DNA of 64,000 nt from UBA6136 sp044351045 (GTDB lineage: Bacteria > Pseudomonadota > Gammaproteobacteria > Methylococcales > Methylococcaceae), in assembly GCA_044351045.1 (NCBI GenBank), contig JBILGM010000006.1:1-64000 (forward strand). The letters run 5' to 3'. Positions within the stretch are counted from its first letter, which is position 1. Each line of letters starts with the position of its first letter. This document shows, one piece after another, positions 17,801 through 25,621 of the stretch. The position numbers and the translations under genes were made by a program. Under the pieces are notes generated by a model. It ran no database searches and was not told the DNA's origin. It saw nothing but the letters and a program-made list of their open reading frames with translations.

Positions 17801-18322
17801 TCAGGACGCCTTTTCGATGTGTTGATCGGCTTCCTTGAAGAATTCCAGGATATCGCCCCTCTTGACCGTTTGACGCGGGATGATCAGAGCGGAATCCAGG
17901 GCAACAAAAACGAAGGCATAGTTCTTGGCTGCCTCGATGCGCAGAACATCGGTCCAATTGATACGGGATTCGCCGGATTTACTGATCTCGACCAGATCAT
18001 GCGGTTCAATCCGCAGGGTGTACTCTCCGAGAATCCGAGCCTTCTCTTCATCCGAGTACATCCGCGCGATTCGCTGGCGCGTGATCCATTTCAGATAATA
18101 CGGCGCACCCAATCCCCAGAAAGCGGCAACCCCGCCAATGACGCCGGCGGTCAGGCTATCCTGGTAGTAGAACCAGACAAACATGGCAAGGAGACTGAGA
18201 ATCCCCGGAATGGTGGCCTGATGCAAACGCAGGGTTTTTTGAAGTTTTTCAGCGTTCTTTAATTGATGGTCATTGAACGCGAGCAGGTCACGCTCACGCA
18301 ATTCGTATTGAATTTCGGTCAT
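17801..18322 (-). CDS. YcxB-like membrane protein
   Basis: A 173-residue protein with a short cytoplasmic N-terminus, two closely spaced membrane helices (about 38-75) and a soluble C-terminal domain. The latter has the pattern of the YcxB-like family (EPHDLVEISKSGESRINWTDV, then VFVALDSALIIPRQ). Function is unknown. It lies upstream of yheS on the same strand (48-bp gap) and is divergent from the first bacterioferritin gene. Confidence 0.72.
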   Translation of the reverse strand: MTEIQYELRERDLLAFNDHQLKNAEKLQKTLRLHQATIPGILSLLAMFVWFYYQDSLTAGVIGGVAAFWGLGAPYYLKWITRQRIARMYSDEEKARILGEYTLRIEPHDLVEISKSGESRINWTDVLRIEAAKNYAFVFVALDSALIIPRQTVKRGDILEFFKEADQHIEKAS

Positions 18323-18468
18323 TTGCAGTTAGATTGGATTGTGGGGTTTGGACCCAGCAACGAAGCTGGCCGGGAAAGCGCGTTAGTATACGCACTTCGT
18401 TCAGGGATTACCCTGTCCAAGGCTTGTAATCGCCAGTGTTAGACCGGCATCACCCAGGAGTCATTACC

Positions 18469-18936
18469 ATGCAAGGCAACCATGAAGTCATCGCTCAACT
18501 CAATCATCTGCTCGCCGGTGAATTAACCGCCATCGACCAGTACTTCATTCACGGGTGCATGTGCCGCGAATGGGGTCTTCACAAGTTGGCCGAGCATTTC
18601 TCCCATGAGATGCAGGAAGAACAGACGCATGCCAACCAGTTGATCACCCGTATTCTTTTCCTGGGTGGCCTGCCGGTTATGGATCAGCGCCAGCCGCTCG
18701 AGGTCGGGCGCAATATTCCGGAAATACTGGGTAACGACCTGGGGCTGGAGTACAAGGTGATCAAGGAACTCAAGCAGGCCATCGCATTGTGCGAAAAGAT
18801 TCAAGATTATCCGAGCCGGGATCTTTTGCTCGAATTACTTAGGGATACCGAGGAGGATCACACCCGATGGCTGCAGACTCAGCTTGGATTGATCGCAAAA
18901 ATCGGATTGGAGAACTACCAGCAGGCGCAAATGTAA
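18469..18936 (+). CDS. bfr: Bacterioferritin-like subunit lacking the haem-ligand Met
   Basis: A 155-residue four-helix ferritin subunit for iron oxidation and storage. The ferroxidase ligands in E. coli Bfr numbering are all present: Glu18, Glu51, His54, a Glu at the position of 94, and Glu127/His130 in EEDHTRWL, with Tyr25. The haem-binding Met52 is Gln52 (EEQTHAN), so this subunit should not bind the inter-subunit haem. ATG 18469 is chosen because AGGAG precedes it by 8 nt; an upstream in-frame Met adds 11 residues without family support. It shares the locus with bfd and a second bfr that keeps Met52, suggesting a mixed 24-mer. Confidence 0.9.
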   Translation: MQGNHEVIAQLNHLLAGELTAIDQYFIHGCMCREWGLHKLAEHFSHEMQEEQTHANQLITRILFLGGLPVMDQRQPLEVGRNIPEILGNDLGLEYKVIKELKQAIALCEKIQDYPSRDLLLELLRDTEEDHTRWLQTQLGLIAKIGLENYQQAQM

Positions 18937-18992
18937 AGGCCAAGTCGAAAAGCTCAACAAAAATCCACAGCTGCCGCCATTGCTTCACTGTT

Positions 18993-19009
18993 GATAGCTG
19001 TTCTCGTTT
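18993..19009 (+). promoter_or_regulatory. Fur-box-like site upstream of bfd
   Basis: GATAGCTGTTCTCGTTT resembles the common GATAATTATTCTCATTT form of the Fur operator (13 of 17 positions by my count). It lies 41 bp before the bfd start. Ferric Fur repression of bfd when iron is plentiful would fit the protein's role in iron release. This is a visual match only, and the promoter hexamers around it are not clear. Confidence 0.5.
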
Positions 19010-19049
19010 GTATTAGGATGTCATTCAACGAATCCAGGGTGACGTCATA

Positions 19050-19256
19050 ATGTACATCTGCATTTGCAAAAATGTGACCGACAGCCAAATACGGCGCTGT
19101 GTCCGTGAAACCGGCGTGAGCAACCTGCGCGGCCTGCGCCGGGAGTTGGGGGCCTGCGATCAGTGCGGCAAATGTGCGAGCGAGGCTCGGCAGATCATCA
19201 CGCAAAGTCTCAAGGAGTCAAATGGCGCCCGCCGTGAAGTCCTCTCTGCCGCTTAA
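19050..19256 (+). CDS. bfd: Bacterioferritin-associated ferredoxin Bfd
   Basis: A 68-residue [2Fe-2S] protein that passes electrons to bacterioferritin haem to mobilise stored iron. The cluster ligands are visible as CIC near the N-terminus (residues 4 and 6) and CDQCGKC around residues 36-42, giving the C-x-C...C-x2-C pattern of the BFD family. It is flanked by two bacterioferritin genes and preceded by a Fur-like site. Since electron entry uses the haem, it should work with the Met52-bearing subunit encoded convergently at 19291-19755. Confidence 0.93.
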   Translation: MYICICKNVTDSQIRRCVRETGVSNLRGLRRELGACDQCGKCASEARQIITQSLKESNGARREVLSAA

Positions 19257-19290
19257 ACCATCACGCGGCTGTACCAGGTAGCGAGTAGCA

Positions 19291-19755
19291 CTACATCATC
19301 GACTGCTGATAATTCTGCACACCCACCCGTCCGATCAACTCCAACTGAGTTTCTAGCCAATCGACGTGTTCCTCTTCGCTGTCGAGGATTGACTGGAACA
19401 GGTCACGACTGACGTAATCCCCCACCTGTTCGCAGTGAGCAATGGCTTCGCGCAACTCGGGCAGCGCTTCCATTTCAAGACGCAGGTCGCACTCCAGAAT
19501 CTCCTGGGTGTGCTCGCCGATTTTGAGCTTTCCCAATTCTTGCAGATTGGGCAAACCTTCCAGGAACAGAATTCGTTCAATAAGCTTGTCCGCATGCTTC
19601 ATTTCATCGATAGACTCGTGGTATTCCTTGTCATCGAGCTTGTGGAGTCCCCAGTTCTTGAACATGCGCGCATGGAGAAAGTACTGATTGATGGCCGTGA
19701 GCTCATTGGCGAGCACCTTGTTCAGATGCTTGATGACCTTTTTATCGCCTTTCAT
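19291..19755 (-). CDS. bfr: Bacterioferritin, haem-binding type
   Basis: A 154-residue bacterioferritin close to the E. coli protein over its length (MKGDKKVIKHLNKVLANEL). Ferroxidase residues Glu18, Tyr25, Glu51, His54, a Glu at 94, Glu127 and His130 are present, and the haem ligand Met52 is kept in IDEMKHAD. A strong GGAGG precedes the start. The gene converges on bfd with a 34-bp gap. With the Gln52 paralogue it forms a two-subunit system like those of bacteria with paired bfr genes. Confidence 0.95.
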   Translation of the reverse strand: MKGDKKVIKHLNKVLANELTAINQYFLHARMFKNWGLHKLDDKEYHESIDEMKHADKLIERILFLEGLPNLQELGKLKIGEHTQEILECDLRLEMEALPELREAIAHCEQVGDYVSRDLFQSILDSEEEHVDWLETQLELIGRVGVQNYQQSMM

Positions 19756-19826
19756 GACTATTTTCCTCCAGTAGATGGATACAACAAAACGCTGAATACC
19801 AGCACAGACTAACGTCAGAACCGCCG

Positions 19827-19841
19827 TTCAGCAATGCTGAA
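19827..19841. repeat. Odd-centred 15-bp palindrome between bfr and yqiA
   Basis: TTCAGCAATGCTGAA is a perfect palindrome around a single central base, in the divergent control region between the haem-type bfr (minus) and yqiA (plus). It could be a dimeric repressor site for either gene. No regulator can be named. Confidence 0.35.
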
Positions 19842-19897
19842 ATTTGAACACCTGAAAGGCATCGCCGGCCAGTTCCAACTAAAATAATTCATCTCGC

Positions 19898-20470
19898 ATG
19901 ATCATCTATTTGCATGGATTTCGGTCATCACCCGCATCCACCAAGGCTCAGCTGCTGAAAAAACACCTGTCAGAAAACGGACTGAATCACCTATTCTGGA
20001 GCGAGGAACTCCCGGTTGACCCAGACCGGGCTATCAAGCTTGTTGAGAGCGCTATTGCATCCGATCCGGATGAATCTGTCCTTATCGGCAGCTCACTGGG
20101 CGGATATTACGCAACTTATCTCGCTGAGAAGCATGACCTGCGCGCGATACTCATCAATCCAGCAACGCATGCCGCCCAAACGCTGGCGCCTTGGGTCGGA
20201 CCACACAATAACCTATATACCGGCGAACATTTTGAACTCACGCCCGGCCATATCATGGCGCTGAACGACCTGTGGGTGCCAACCCTCAGCAAGCCCGAAG
20301 GGTTTTGGCTTATTGTTGAAACCGGTGACGAGATACTCGATTATCGAGAGGCCGTCTCACGCTACGCTGGGGGCCGTCAGACGGTGATTGAGGGAGGCGA
20401 TCACAGTCTGCGACATTTTCCCGATTTACTGGAAGCCATGGTGAAGTTCGCACTTTCTGGCAAGAACTGA
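19898..20470 (+). CDS. yqiA: YqiA-type alpha/beta-hydrolase esterase
   Basis: A 190-residue single-domain esterase of the YqiA/YcfP group. It opens with IIYLHGFRSSPAS (oxyanion region) and has the nucleophile elbow GSSLGGYYAT. A VETGDEILDY block supplies the likely acid, and GGDHSLRHFPD supplies the histidine near the C-terminus. Length fits the family, which hydrolyses short-chain esters in vitro; the natural substrate is unknown. It appears to be a single-gene unit, convergent with the Rieske oxygenase. Confidence 0.88.
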   Translation: MIIYLHGFRSSPASTKAQLLKKHLSENGLNHLFWSEELPVDPDRAIKLVESAIASDPDESVLIGSSLGGYYATYLAEKHDLRAILINPATHAAQTLAPWVGPHNNLYTGEHFELTPGHIMALNDLWVPTLSKPEGFWLIVETGDEILDYREAVSRYAGGRQTVIEGGDHSLRHFPDLLEAMVKFALSGKN

Positions 20471-20503
20471 TTATCATCTGTTTGCCGATGTCCCTCCAAA
20501 GGG

Positions 20504-20540
20504 CCACGGAACCGGGCTGGATTTAAAAGGTAATCCGTGG
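20504..20540. terminator. Stem-loop between convergent yqiA and Rieske gene
   Basis: CCACGGA (20504-20510) pairs with TCCGTGG (20534-20540) across a 23-nt loop. Its position between two converging genes suggests a bidirectional transcript end, though there is no clear T tract on either side. Confidence 0.4.
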
Positions 20541-20566
20541 ACTTTCACCGATATATCCAGGGCAAG

Positions 20567-21697
20567 CTAACCTGCAGTGGCCTTCCGCGACATCTGCAAG
20601 GGAGCGGTTTGCGCTCGATCAAGATAATTCTGCCATTGCTGCACGGTCAACTTTTGTAGCAACGGAACCACCGGGTTCAGTTCGATCGGCGGCGCTTCCC
20701 AGTGCGTGTCATACCCCAACTGCTCTGCTTCCAGCGCTATGCCATCCTCTGCCAGCAAGGGCTTGAACAGAAGGGGTACGGAAGCATTGAGAACGAGTTG
20801 CGTCAGCCACTTGGGGGCATTTATCGACAGCAGCGGAATTTTGACGCTGTCGAAGTAAAAAACGAAGAAAACGCGGGTGGTTTTTTCATCGATGGGCAAC
20901 AGGAAACACCAATGCTTGATGCTATCCCCGGTATTCGACCACTGATAGGGATAGTCGTAGCAGATCTCGATTGAGCGGGTATTGACTCGTTTACGATTCA
21001 CAAAAAACCTGGAAATCTTTCCCTCTGCCATGTAGGTGTCATAGGTCAGGAACACCCGATTGTCGTCGGACTCGTAGTGCGTGAGCTTGGCATCAACAAA
21101 CGGTTGATATTTGCGATGCAGAAACGCATGGGCAAAATCGCAGATGTTGTCGATCACCATCGAATGATGGGTTTTCCAAGTGTAATCTACCTTGAAGCCA
21201 GCCCAGGGGTTGTCCCCCATAAGCTCGGGAATTTCCGGAATTTTCTGCTCATCGGCTTTTTTCGGATCGCCGGGAAAAAGCCAGACCAGACCATAGCGTT
21301 CCTGCAGCGGATAGGTTCGCAATTGATGCTTGATCAACGACTTGCCAAAACTGTCATGTGAATAATCGGTTAGCCAGCCATCCCGGTTGAACGACCAGCC
21401 ATGGTAGGCACAGCGCAGCTGGCACTTATCCACAGCCCCATGGGTAAGTTTCAGGTGACGATGCGGGCAACGGTTCTGAACGGCCGCCAGCACGCCATCT
21501 TCACCCCGGAAAACTGCGACAGAGAGATTCCAGAAGGTGACTTCCTTGACCTCACCCTTTTTTATTGCGCTGTCATACTCGACGGCATACCAGCGGTCAG
21601 GGTCCATGCCGGAAGCCCGTGCTTTTTGCCGAGTATTTTTGGCTTCATTGAAGGAAGGCGGGATGGATTGGACGGTGTCGTTCTGGACATCGCTCAT
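20567..21697 (-). CDS. Rieske non-haem iron oxygenase, SdmA-like (probable sterol C-4 oxidation)
   Basis: A 376-residue oxygenase alpha-subunit-type protein. The Rieske [2Fe-2S] site is C77-x-H79 ... C96-x2-H99 (CPH and CAYH). The mononuclear iron site is D187-F-A-H190-x3-H194 in an NICDFAHAFLH helix. Single-component size and C-terminal layout resemble the pheophorbide-oxygenase/sterol-oxygenase side of the family rather than aromatic ring dioxygenases. It lies 58 bp downstream of a 3-beta-HSD-like SDR gene on the same strand and near a DHCR24 homologue. That is the pairing expected for SdmA/SdmB, the bacterial sterol C-4 demethylation enzymes known from Methylococcus. Rieske class is certain; sterol substrate is inference from neighbours. 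GGAGAAG precedes the ATG. Confidence 0.8.
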   Translation of the reverse strand: MSDVQNDTVQSIPPSFNEAKNTRQKARASGMDPDRWYAVEYDSAIKKGEVKEVTFWNLSVAVFRGEDGVLAAVQNRCPHRHLKLTHGAVDKCQLRCAYHGWSFNRDGWLTDYSHDSFGKSLIKHQLRTYPLQERYGLVWLFPGDPKKADEQKIPEIPELMGDNPWAGFKVDYTWKTHHSMVIDNICDFAHAFLHRKYQPFVDAKLTHYESDDNRVFLTYDTYMAEGKISRFFVNRKRVNTRSIEICYDYPYQWSNTGDSIKHWCFLLPIDEKTTRVFFVFYFDSVKIPLLSINAPKWLTQLVLNASVPLLFKPLLAEDGIALEAEQLGYDTHWEAPPIELNPVVPLLQKLTVQQWQNYLDRAQTAPLQMSRKATAG

Positions 21698-21755
21698 GGC
21701 GGACTTCTCCGAGACTAGGAAAAACAGAACAAGGGGCTATGGGAGACTAGGAAAT

Positions 21756-22769
21756 TCACCGGGGTCTGATCACGCCTCGGCGGAGGAAATCATCATAGGC
21801 TGTCTCCACGGCATGCTTGAGCGGCGTAGGTTTAAAACCCAGCTCTTCCTTTGCTTTACGATGATCAACCCGTCGATGCATGCTGAGAAGGCGCACCGCC
21901 GCGGGGGTAAACCGCCGGGGCATATTGGGAAACGCACGGAACCAAGTCTTATCGGCTACCTCGGCGATGGCCGCCATGACGGGTGCCGGCATCCGCAGCC
22001 GGGGCTTGGGCTGCCCTGTCACCTCACCAAACATATCAAGCAGGCCATCCACCGAAGAATAGGCGGTGCTGATGATGTACTTCTGACCGGAACGCCCCTT
22101 ATGCATCGCGAGCACATGACCCTCGGCGATGTCATGAGTAGAGACGAACTCGAACCCGCCGGGAATATAAGCGCGCAACTGCCCATGGGCGTAATCAATC
22201 AGTACCCGCCCTATCCGGGACGGGGCGTAGTCATGAGGACCCAGAATGGCGCAGGACGTCGCCACCACCACATTCAGCCCATCGGCATGGGCACGCAGAC
22301 AGTGATGCTCGACCAGATGCTTGGTGAAACCGTAAGGCAGGTGACGGTCGAAGGGGTAGAAAGGCATGTCCTCATGGCTCGACTCGCCAGGCTCATACCC
22401 GGTTGCACTCAGCGAACCCGAGACAACCACTTTGTCTACGCCGTGCTCGGCAGCGGCGTTTAGGATATTCAGCGTGCCCAACACATTGGTGTCAAAGATA
22501 TCGCGCTTATGGGCCGCGTCTCCCTCAATGGTGGAGACGAGTGCCGCACAGTGGTAGACACGACCACAACCCTTAACTGCATCTGAGACTCCCTGAGGGT
22601 TGCGAAGATCGCCGGAAACCCGCTCGACATCCAGGCCATCCATCGCACCATTGTCGCGACCCGCACGGATCAGCACCCGAACTTCTTCCCCATCGGCAAC
22701 GAGTCGCCGCACCAGATTCGCTCCCAGATGGCCAGTCGCACCAGTCACCAAGGTTTTACCAACACTCAT
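21756..22769 (-). CDS. Extended SDR, 3-beta-hydroxysteroid dehydrogenase-like (SdmB candidate)
   Basis: A 337-residue NAD(P)-dependent oxidoreductase with the N-terminal dinucleotide motif GATGHLG (10-16), a DL pair after the second strand, a Ser-rich active-site strand (VVVSGSLSATG) and the catalytic Y146-GFT-K150. The start at 22769 (MSVGKTLVTG) matches the family; the open frame extends 26 residues further without support. It belongs with sterol dehydrogenase/decarboxylases and dihydroflavonol-reductase-like SDRs. HpnA-type hopanoid-associated enzymes are an alternative. In the SdmAB scheme this enzyme would act on the C-4 carboxyl intermediate or 3-keto step made by the upstream-named oxygenase. 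Likely one operon with 20567-21697. Confidence 0.78.
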   Translation of the reverse strand: MSVGKTLVTGATGHLGANLVRRLVADGEEVRVLIRAGRDNGAMDGLDVERVSGDLRNPQGVSDAVKGCGRVYHCAALVSTIEGDAAHKRDIFDTNVLGTLNILNAAAEHGVDKVVVSGSLSATGYEPGESSHEDMPFYPFDRHLPYGFTKHLVEHHCLRAHADGLNVVVATSCAILGPHDYAPSRIGRVLIDYAHGQLRAYIPGGFEFVSTHDIAEGHVLAMHKGRSGQKYIISTAYSSVDGLLDMFGEVTGQPKPRLRMPAPVMAAIAEVADKTWFRAFPNMPRRFTPAAVRLLSMHRRVDHRKAKEELGFKPTPLKHAVETAYDDFLRRGVIRPR

Positions 22770-22962
22770 GATAGGAAGTCGCAAAGTTGCCGCATAATCG
22801 AGCAATGTTAACATGTAAGGGGCATTCGGACTGTCATTTCGACGCATCCTGACGAATCACCGGCTATCCCTCAAGACTCGTCCTGGGGGCTCCGAAGTCC
22901 TTAATTTACCGCCCCAAGCAGGGCACTTAATTGAATCCGTCTCCAGCCTCCCGATTTTTGAC

Positions 22963-24561
22963 ATGAGCATCCCAACCAAGCCATCCGGCCAATTATTTGA
23001 GTACATACTGACCCACCACCGGGGGCTGTTCGCCACCCTGATTCTTCTACCCATCTCATGCGTTTACAGCGCCCTCGTATTTGTCCGCAACCACATCTTG
23101 TTTCGCCTGCGCTCGGCTCCAGCCCGTCATGAACAAAGGGTAAAAGACGTCATTCGGCAAATCGAGGAGTGGAAGAAGTGCGGGGCTCAGCAGAAATTAT
23201 GTACCGCCCGCTCTGGCTGGCAGGCCATGAGCGAAATGGTGCCCAAATACAAGCTTTCCCGCAGAAACATCCAGATCGGCATGTATGACATCCTGAAAAT
23301 CGACGAGACTCGACAGACTGTCCGGGTGGAACCCATGGCCAGCATGGGCCAGGTTTCCCGCAGTCTGATCAGCAAGGGTTGGATTCTGCCGGTAGTGCCC
23401 GAACTGGATGACCTGACGGTGGGCGGCTTGATCATGGGCTTCGGCGTAGAAACCAGCAGTCACAAATACGGACTGTTTCAGTACATTTGCGAATCGTTTG
23501 ATCTCGTCACGGCCGAGGGAAAACTGCTGCATTGCAGCGCGGAAGAAAACACCGAGCTTTTCCACCTAATCCCCTGGAGTCACGGCACGCTGGGTTTCCT
23601 GGTTGCCGCAGAACTCAAGATAATCCCCGCCCGCAAATATGTTCGGGTTGAATATCAACCAGTGCATACGCTGGACGACCTGTGCGAAAGTTTCGACAAG
23701 GAATGCCGGGACGTCGAAAACAACGAATTCGTCGAGGCCCTGGTTTACAGCCGCAATACCGGCGTGCTCATGACGGGCGTCCTGACGGATGAAACCGGGT
23801 CTGACGGCGTCATCAACCACATCGGTCGCTGGTACAAACCCTGGTTCTACAAACATGTCGAGGACTTGCTGAAAAACAGCCAGCCCGCAGTGGAATACAT
23901 CCCGCTGCGGGACTACCTTCATCGGCATACACGCAGCTATTTCTGGGCCATGGAGGAAATCATCACCTTTGGCAATCACCCACTGTTTCGCTGGCTGCTG
24001 GGCTGGGCGCTGCCACCACGCATAGAACTGCTGAAGTACACCGAAACCGAGACGACAAGACGCCTCAGGGAAAAACATCATGTCGTGCAGGATATGCTCA
24101 TGCCGATGGCCTTACTCAAAGAGTCCATCGAATATTTCGACGATGAGTTTGATCTTTATCCGCTATGGCTATCCCCCATGGCCATCTTTGACAACCCACG
24201 GCACCTTGGTTTTATCCACCCCTATAAGACACCACAAGGCGGGGTGGATGAAATGTATGTAGACATTGGCGCCTATGGCACACCCCGAAAACGCGGGTTT
24301 GATGGCCGAACAGCCTTACCGCTGCTCGAGCGTTTTGTCATTGATCATCAGGGATATCAGGCCCTATATGCCAAAACACTTTTGACCGAACAGGACTTCC
24401 GCCGAATGTTCGATCACTCCGCTTACGATCTGCTGAGGGAGAAACTCCCTTACTGCAAGCAGGCGTTCGGGGAAATTTATGAAAAAGTCTCATCGAAAGG
24501 TCGTATCTCCCCTGTGGAAATGCGCAAACTCAAATCCGGCGAAACCAGACGGCCACAATAA
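22963..24561 (+). CDS. DHCR24-like FAD-dependent delta24-sterol reductase
   Basis: A 532-residue protein strikingly like eukaryotic DHCR24 (seladin-1). It begins with an N-terminal membrane helix (about 22-45) and then HEQRVKDVIRQIEEWK. The FAD-binding PCMH domain carries VPELDDLTVGGLIMG and SSHKYGLFQ, followed by PWSHGTLGFLVAAE. The substrate domain has YKPWFYKHVEDLL, RHTRSYFWAMEEI, HHVVQDML, YPLWLSPMAIF and IGAYGTPR. These blocks run in the same order and with near-equal spacing as in the human enzyme (516 residues), as I recall that sequence. DHCR24 reduces the side-chain C24 double bond of sterols using NADPH and FAD. Divergent transcription from the Rieske/SDR pair supports a sterol locus. 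No squalene epoxidase or oxidosqualene cyclase lies in the window. Confidence 0.85.
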   Translation: MSIPTKPSGQLFEYILTHHRGLFATLILLPISCVYSALVFVRNHILFRLRSAPARHEQRVKDVIRQIEEWKKCGAQQKLCTARSGWQAMSEMVPKYKLSRRNIQIGMYDILKIDETRQTVRVEPMASMGQVSRSLISKGWILPVVPELDDLTVGGLIMGFGVETSSHKYGLFQYICESFDLVTAEGKLLHCSAEENTELFHLIPWSHGTLGFLVAAELKIIPARKYVRVEYQPVHTLDDLCESFDKECRDVENNEFVEALVYSRNTGVLMTGVLTDETGSDGVINHIGRWYKPWFYKHVEDLLKNSQPAVEYIPLRDYLHRHTRSYFWAMEEIITFGNHPLFRWLLGWALPPRIELLKYTETETTRRLREKHHVVQDMLMPMALLKESIEYFDDEFDLYPLWLSPMAIFDNPRHLGFIHPYKTPQGGVDEMYVDIGAYGTPRKRGFDGRTALPLLERFVIDHQGYQALYAKTLLTEQDFRRMFDHSAYDLLREKLPYCKQAFGEIYEKVSSKGRISPVEMRKLKSGETRRPQ

Positions 24562-24840
24562 AACTTTTAAATGCTTGATATGTGGACTTCGCCCGTAGAT
24601 CAAACGCACGCTCAAAACCAGTCGCCGCCATTTTTATGTGACAATTAAAGCGGCTGTCGACACTTTTTTGTGACCAATCCCTCGAATGTTGGCTATGTGA
24701 GTTGACGCGGATTTTATTCTTCGCAGGCTCAAGACCTACCGGCTGAGCGGGCTTTCCGTCGACACCCTCATCCGTCCTCGTCTGCATGACTTCCCTTAAA
24801 CAACGGGCAGTCGATGCATCAACCCTTTCCGGAGTCATTC

Positions 24841-25518
24841 ATGGATTTTCAAGCAATTACCGACCAACTACTCAAATCCGGCGAAGAACTCGCCAAAAAA
24901 GCCCAGGCGCTGGCAGAGGAAAAACTTCAGATCCCGGAAAGCGGTCCTGAACGTGAAAAGATGATGGAAAACCTCGGCAAGGGTGCTGCGGCGGGAACCC
25001 TTCTCGTTGCATTACTCGGAACCGGCGCTGGACGAAAACTGACCGGCACGACTTTGAAACTGGGTAGCCTGGCGGCGCTTGGGTCAGTGGCTTACCAGGC
25101 CTATCAGAACTGGCAAAGCAAGACCGGCGAAGCCCCTGGCACCCCCGTTAGCGAATTGAGCGGACCGGCTGCAGCGACTCGCAGCCTGGCCCTGCTCAAG
25201 GCCACCATAGCGGCGGCAAAAGCCGATGGACATATCGATGCAGCAGAGCAGGCTCGCATCGAACAACAACTGTCCGCCCTCCCCCTTGATCGTGACAGCC
25301 AGGAATTTTTCAAGACCGAACTGAGCAAACCGCTCAACGCGAAGGATGTAGCCGCAGGAGCTGATTCACCGGCGGCGGCGGCCGAAATCTATCTGATCTC
25401 CCTTGCCGTCATCGACAAGAAAAATGCGAAGGAAGAAACCTATCTGAAAAATCTCGCGACCGAACTCAAGCTTTCGGAAGAACTGGTTGCTCAATTGGTG
25501 TTGAGTACTAAAGCCTGA
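24841..25518 (+). CDS. DUF533 family inner-membrane protein (YebE-like)
   Basis: A 225-residue protein of the DUF533 family. A charged N-terminal helix is followed by a Gly/Ala-rich hydrophobic segment (about 48-85: GKGAAAGTLLVALLGTGAGRK...) and a C-terminal TerB-like helical domain (AAAKADGHIDAAEQARIEQQL ... ITRLAVID-like AEIYLISLAVID). ATG 24841 follows GGAG at a good distance; an upstream Met adds nine residues. E. coli YebE responds to envelope stress, but the biochemical role is unknown. A strong terminator follows. Confidence 0.85.
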   Translation: MDFQAITDQLLKSGEELAKKAQALAEEKLQIPESGPEREKMMENLGKGAAAGTLLVALLGTGAGRKLTGTTLKLGSLAALGSVAYQAYQNWQSKTGEAPGTPVSELSGPAAATRSLALLKATIAAAKADGHIDAAEQARIEQQLSALPLDRDSQEFFKTELSKPLNAKDVAAGADSPAAAAEIYLISLAVIDKKNAKEETYLKNLATELKLSEELVAQLVLSTKA

Positions 25519-25539
25519 CCAAGGGGTTTTAGCAGGACA

Positions 25540-25571
25540 GAGGCGGCTCAGCGATTGCGCTGAGCCGCCTC
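25540..25571 (+). terminator. Strong stem-loop terminator after the DUF533 gene
   Basis: A perfect 13-bp stem (GAGGCGGCTCAGC with GCTGAGCCGCCTC) around the loop GATTGC, 22 nt after the stop. The T tract is weak (CTATTTG). It may serve both this gene and the converging OmpA-like gene. Confidence 0.8.
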
Positions 25572-25621
25572 CTATTTGTGGTCCCTAGTAGGTTCGCGAG
25601 CCCGGAATCAGTGCTTGCGAA

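Noticed and set aside
21756..22769. HpnA-type hopanoid-associated epimerase as the identity of the SDR
   Set aside because: Possible by family, but no other hopanoid gene is near and pairing with a Rieske oxygenase and DHCR24 homologue favours a sterol role; kept only as an alternative.
22963..24561. Glycolate oxidase subunit (GlcD-like) as the identity of the FAD protein
   Set aside because: Both share the PCMH FAD domain, but the N-terminal membrane helix and the ordered DHCR24 motifs in the second half do not fit GlcD.
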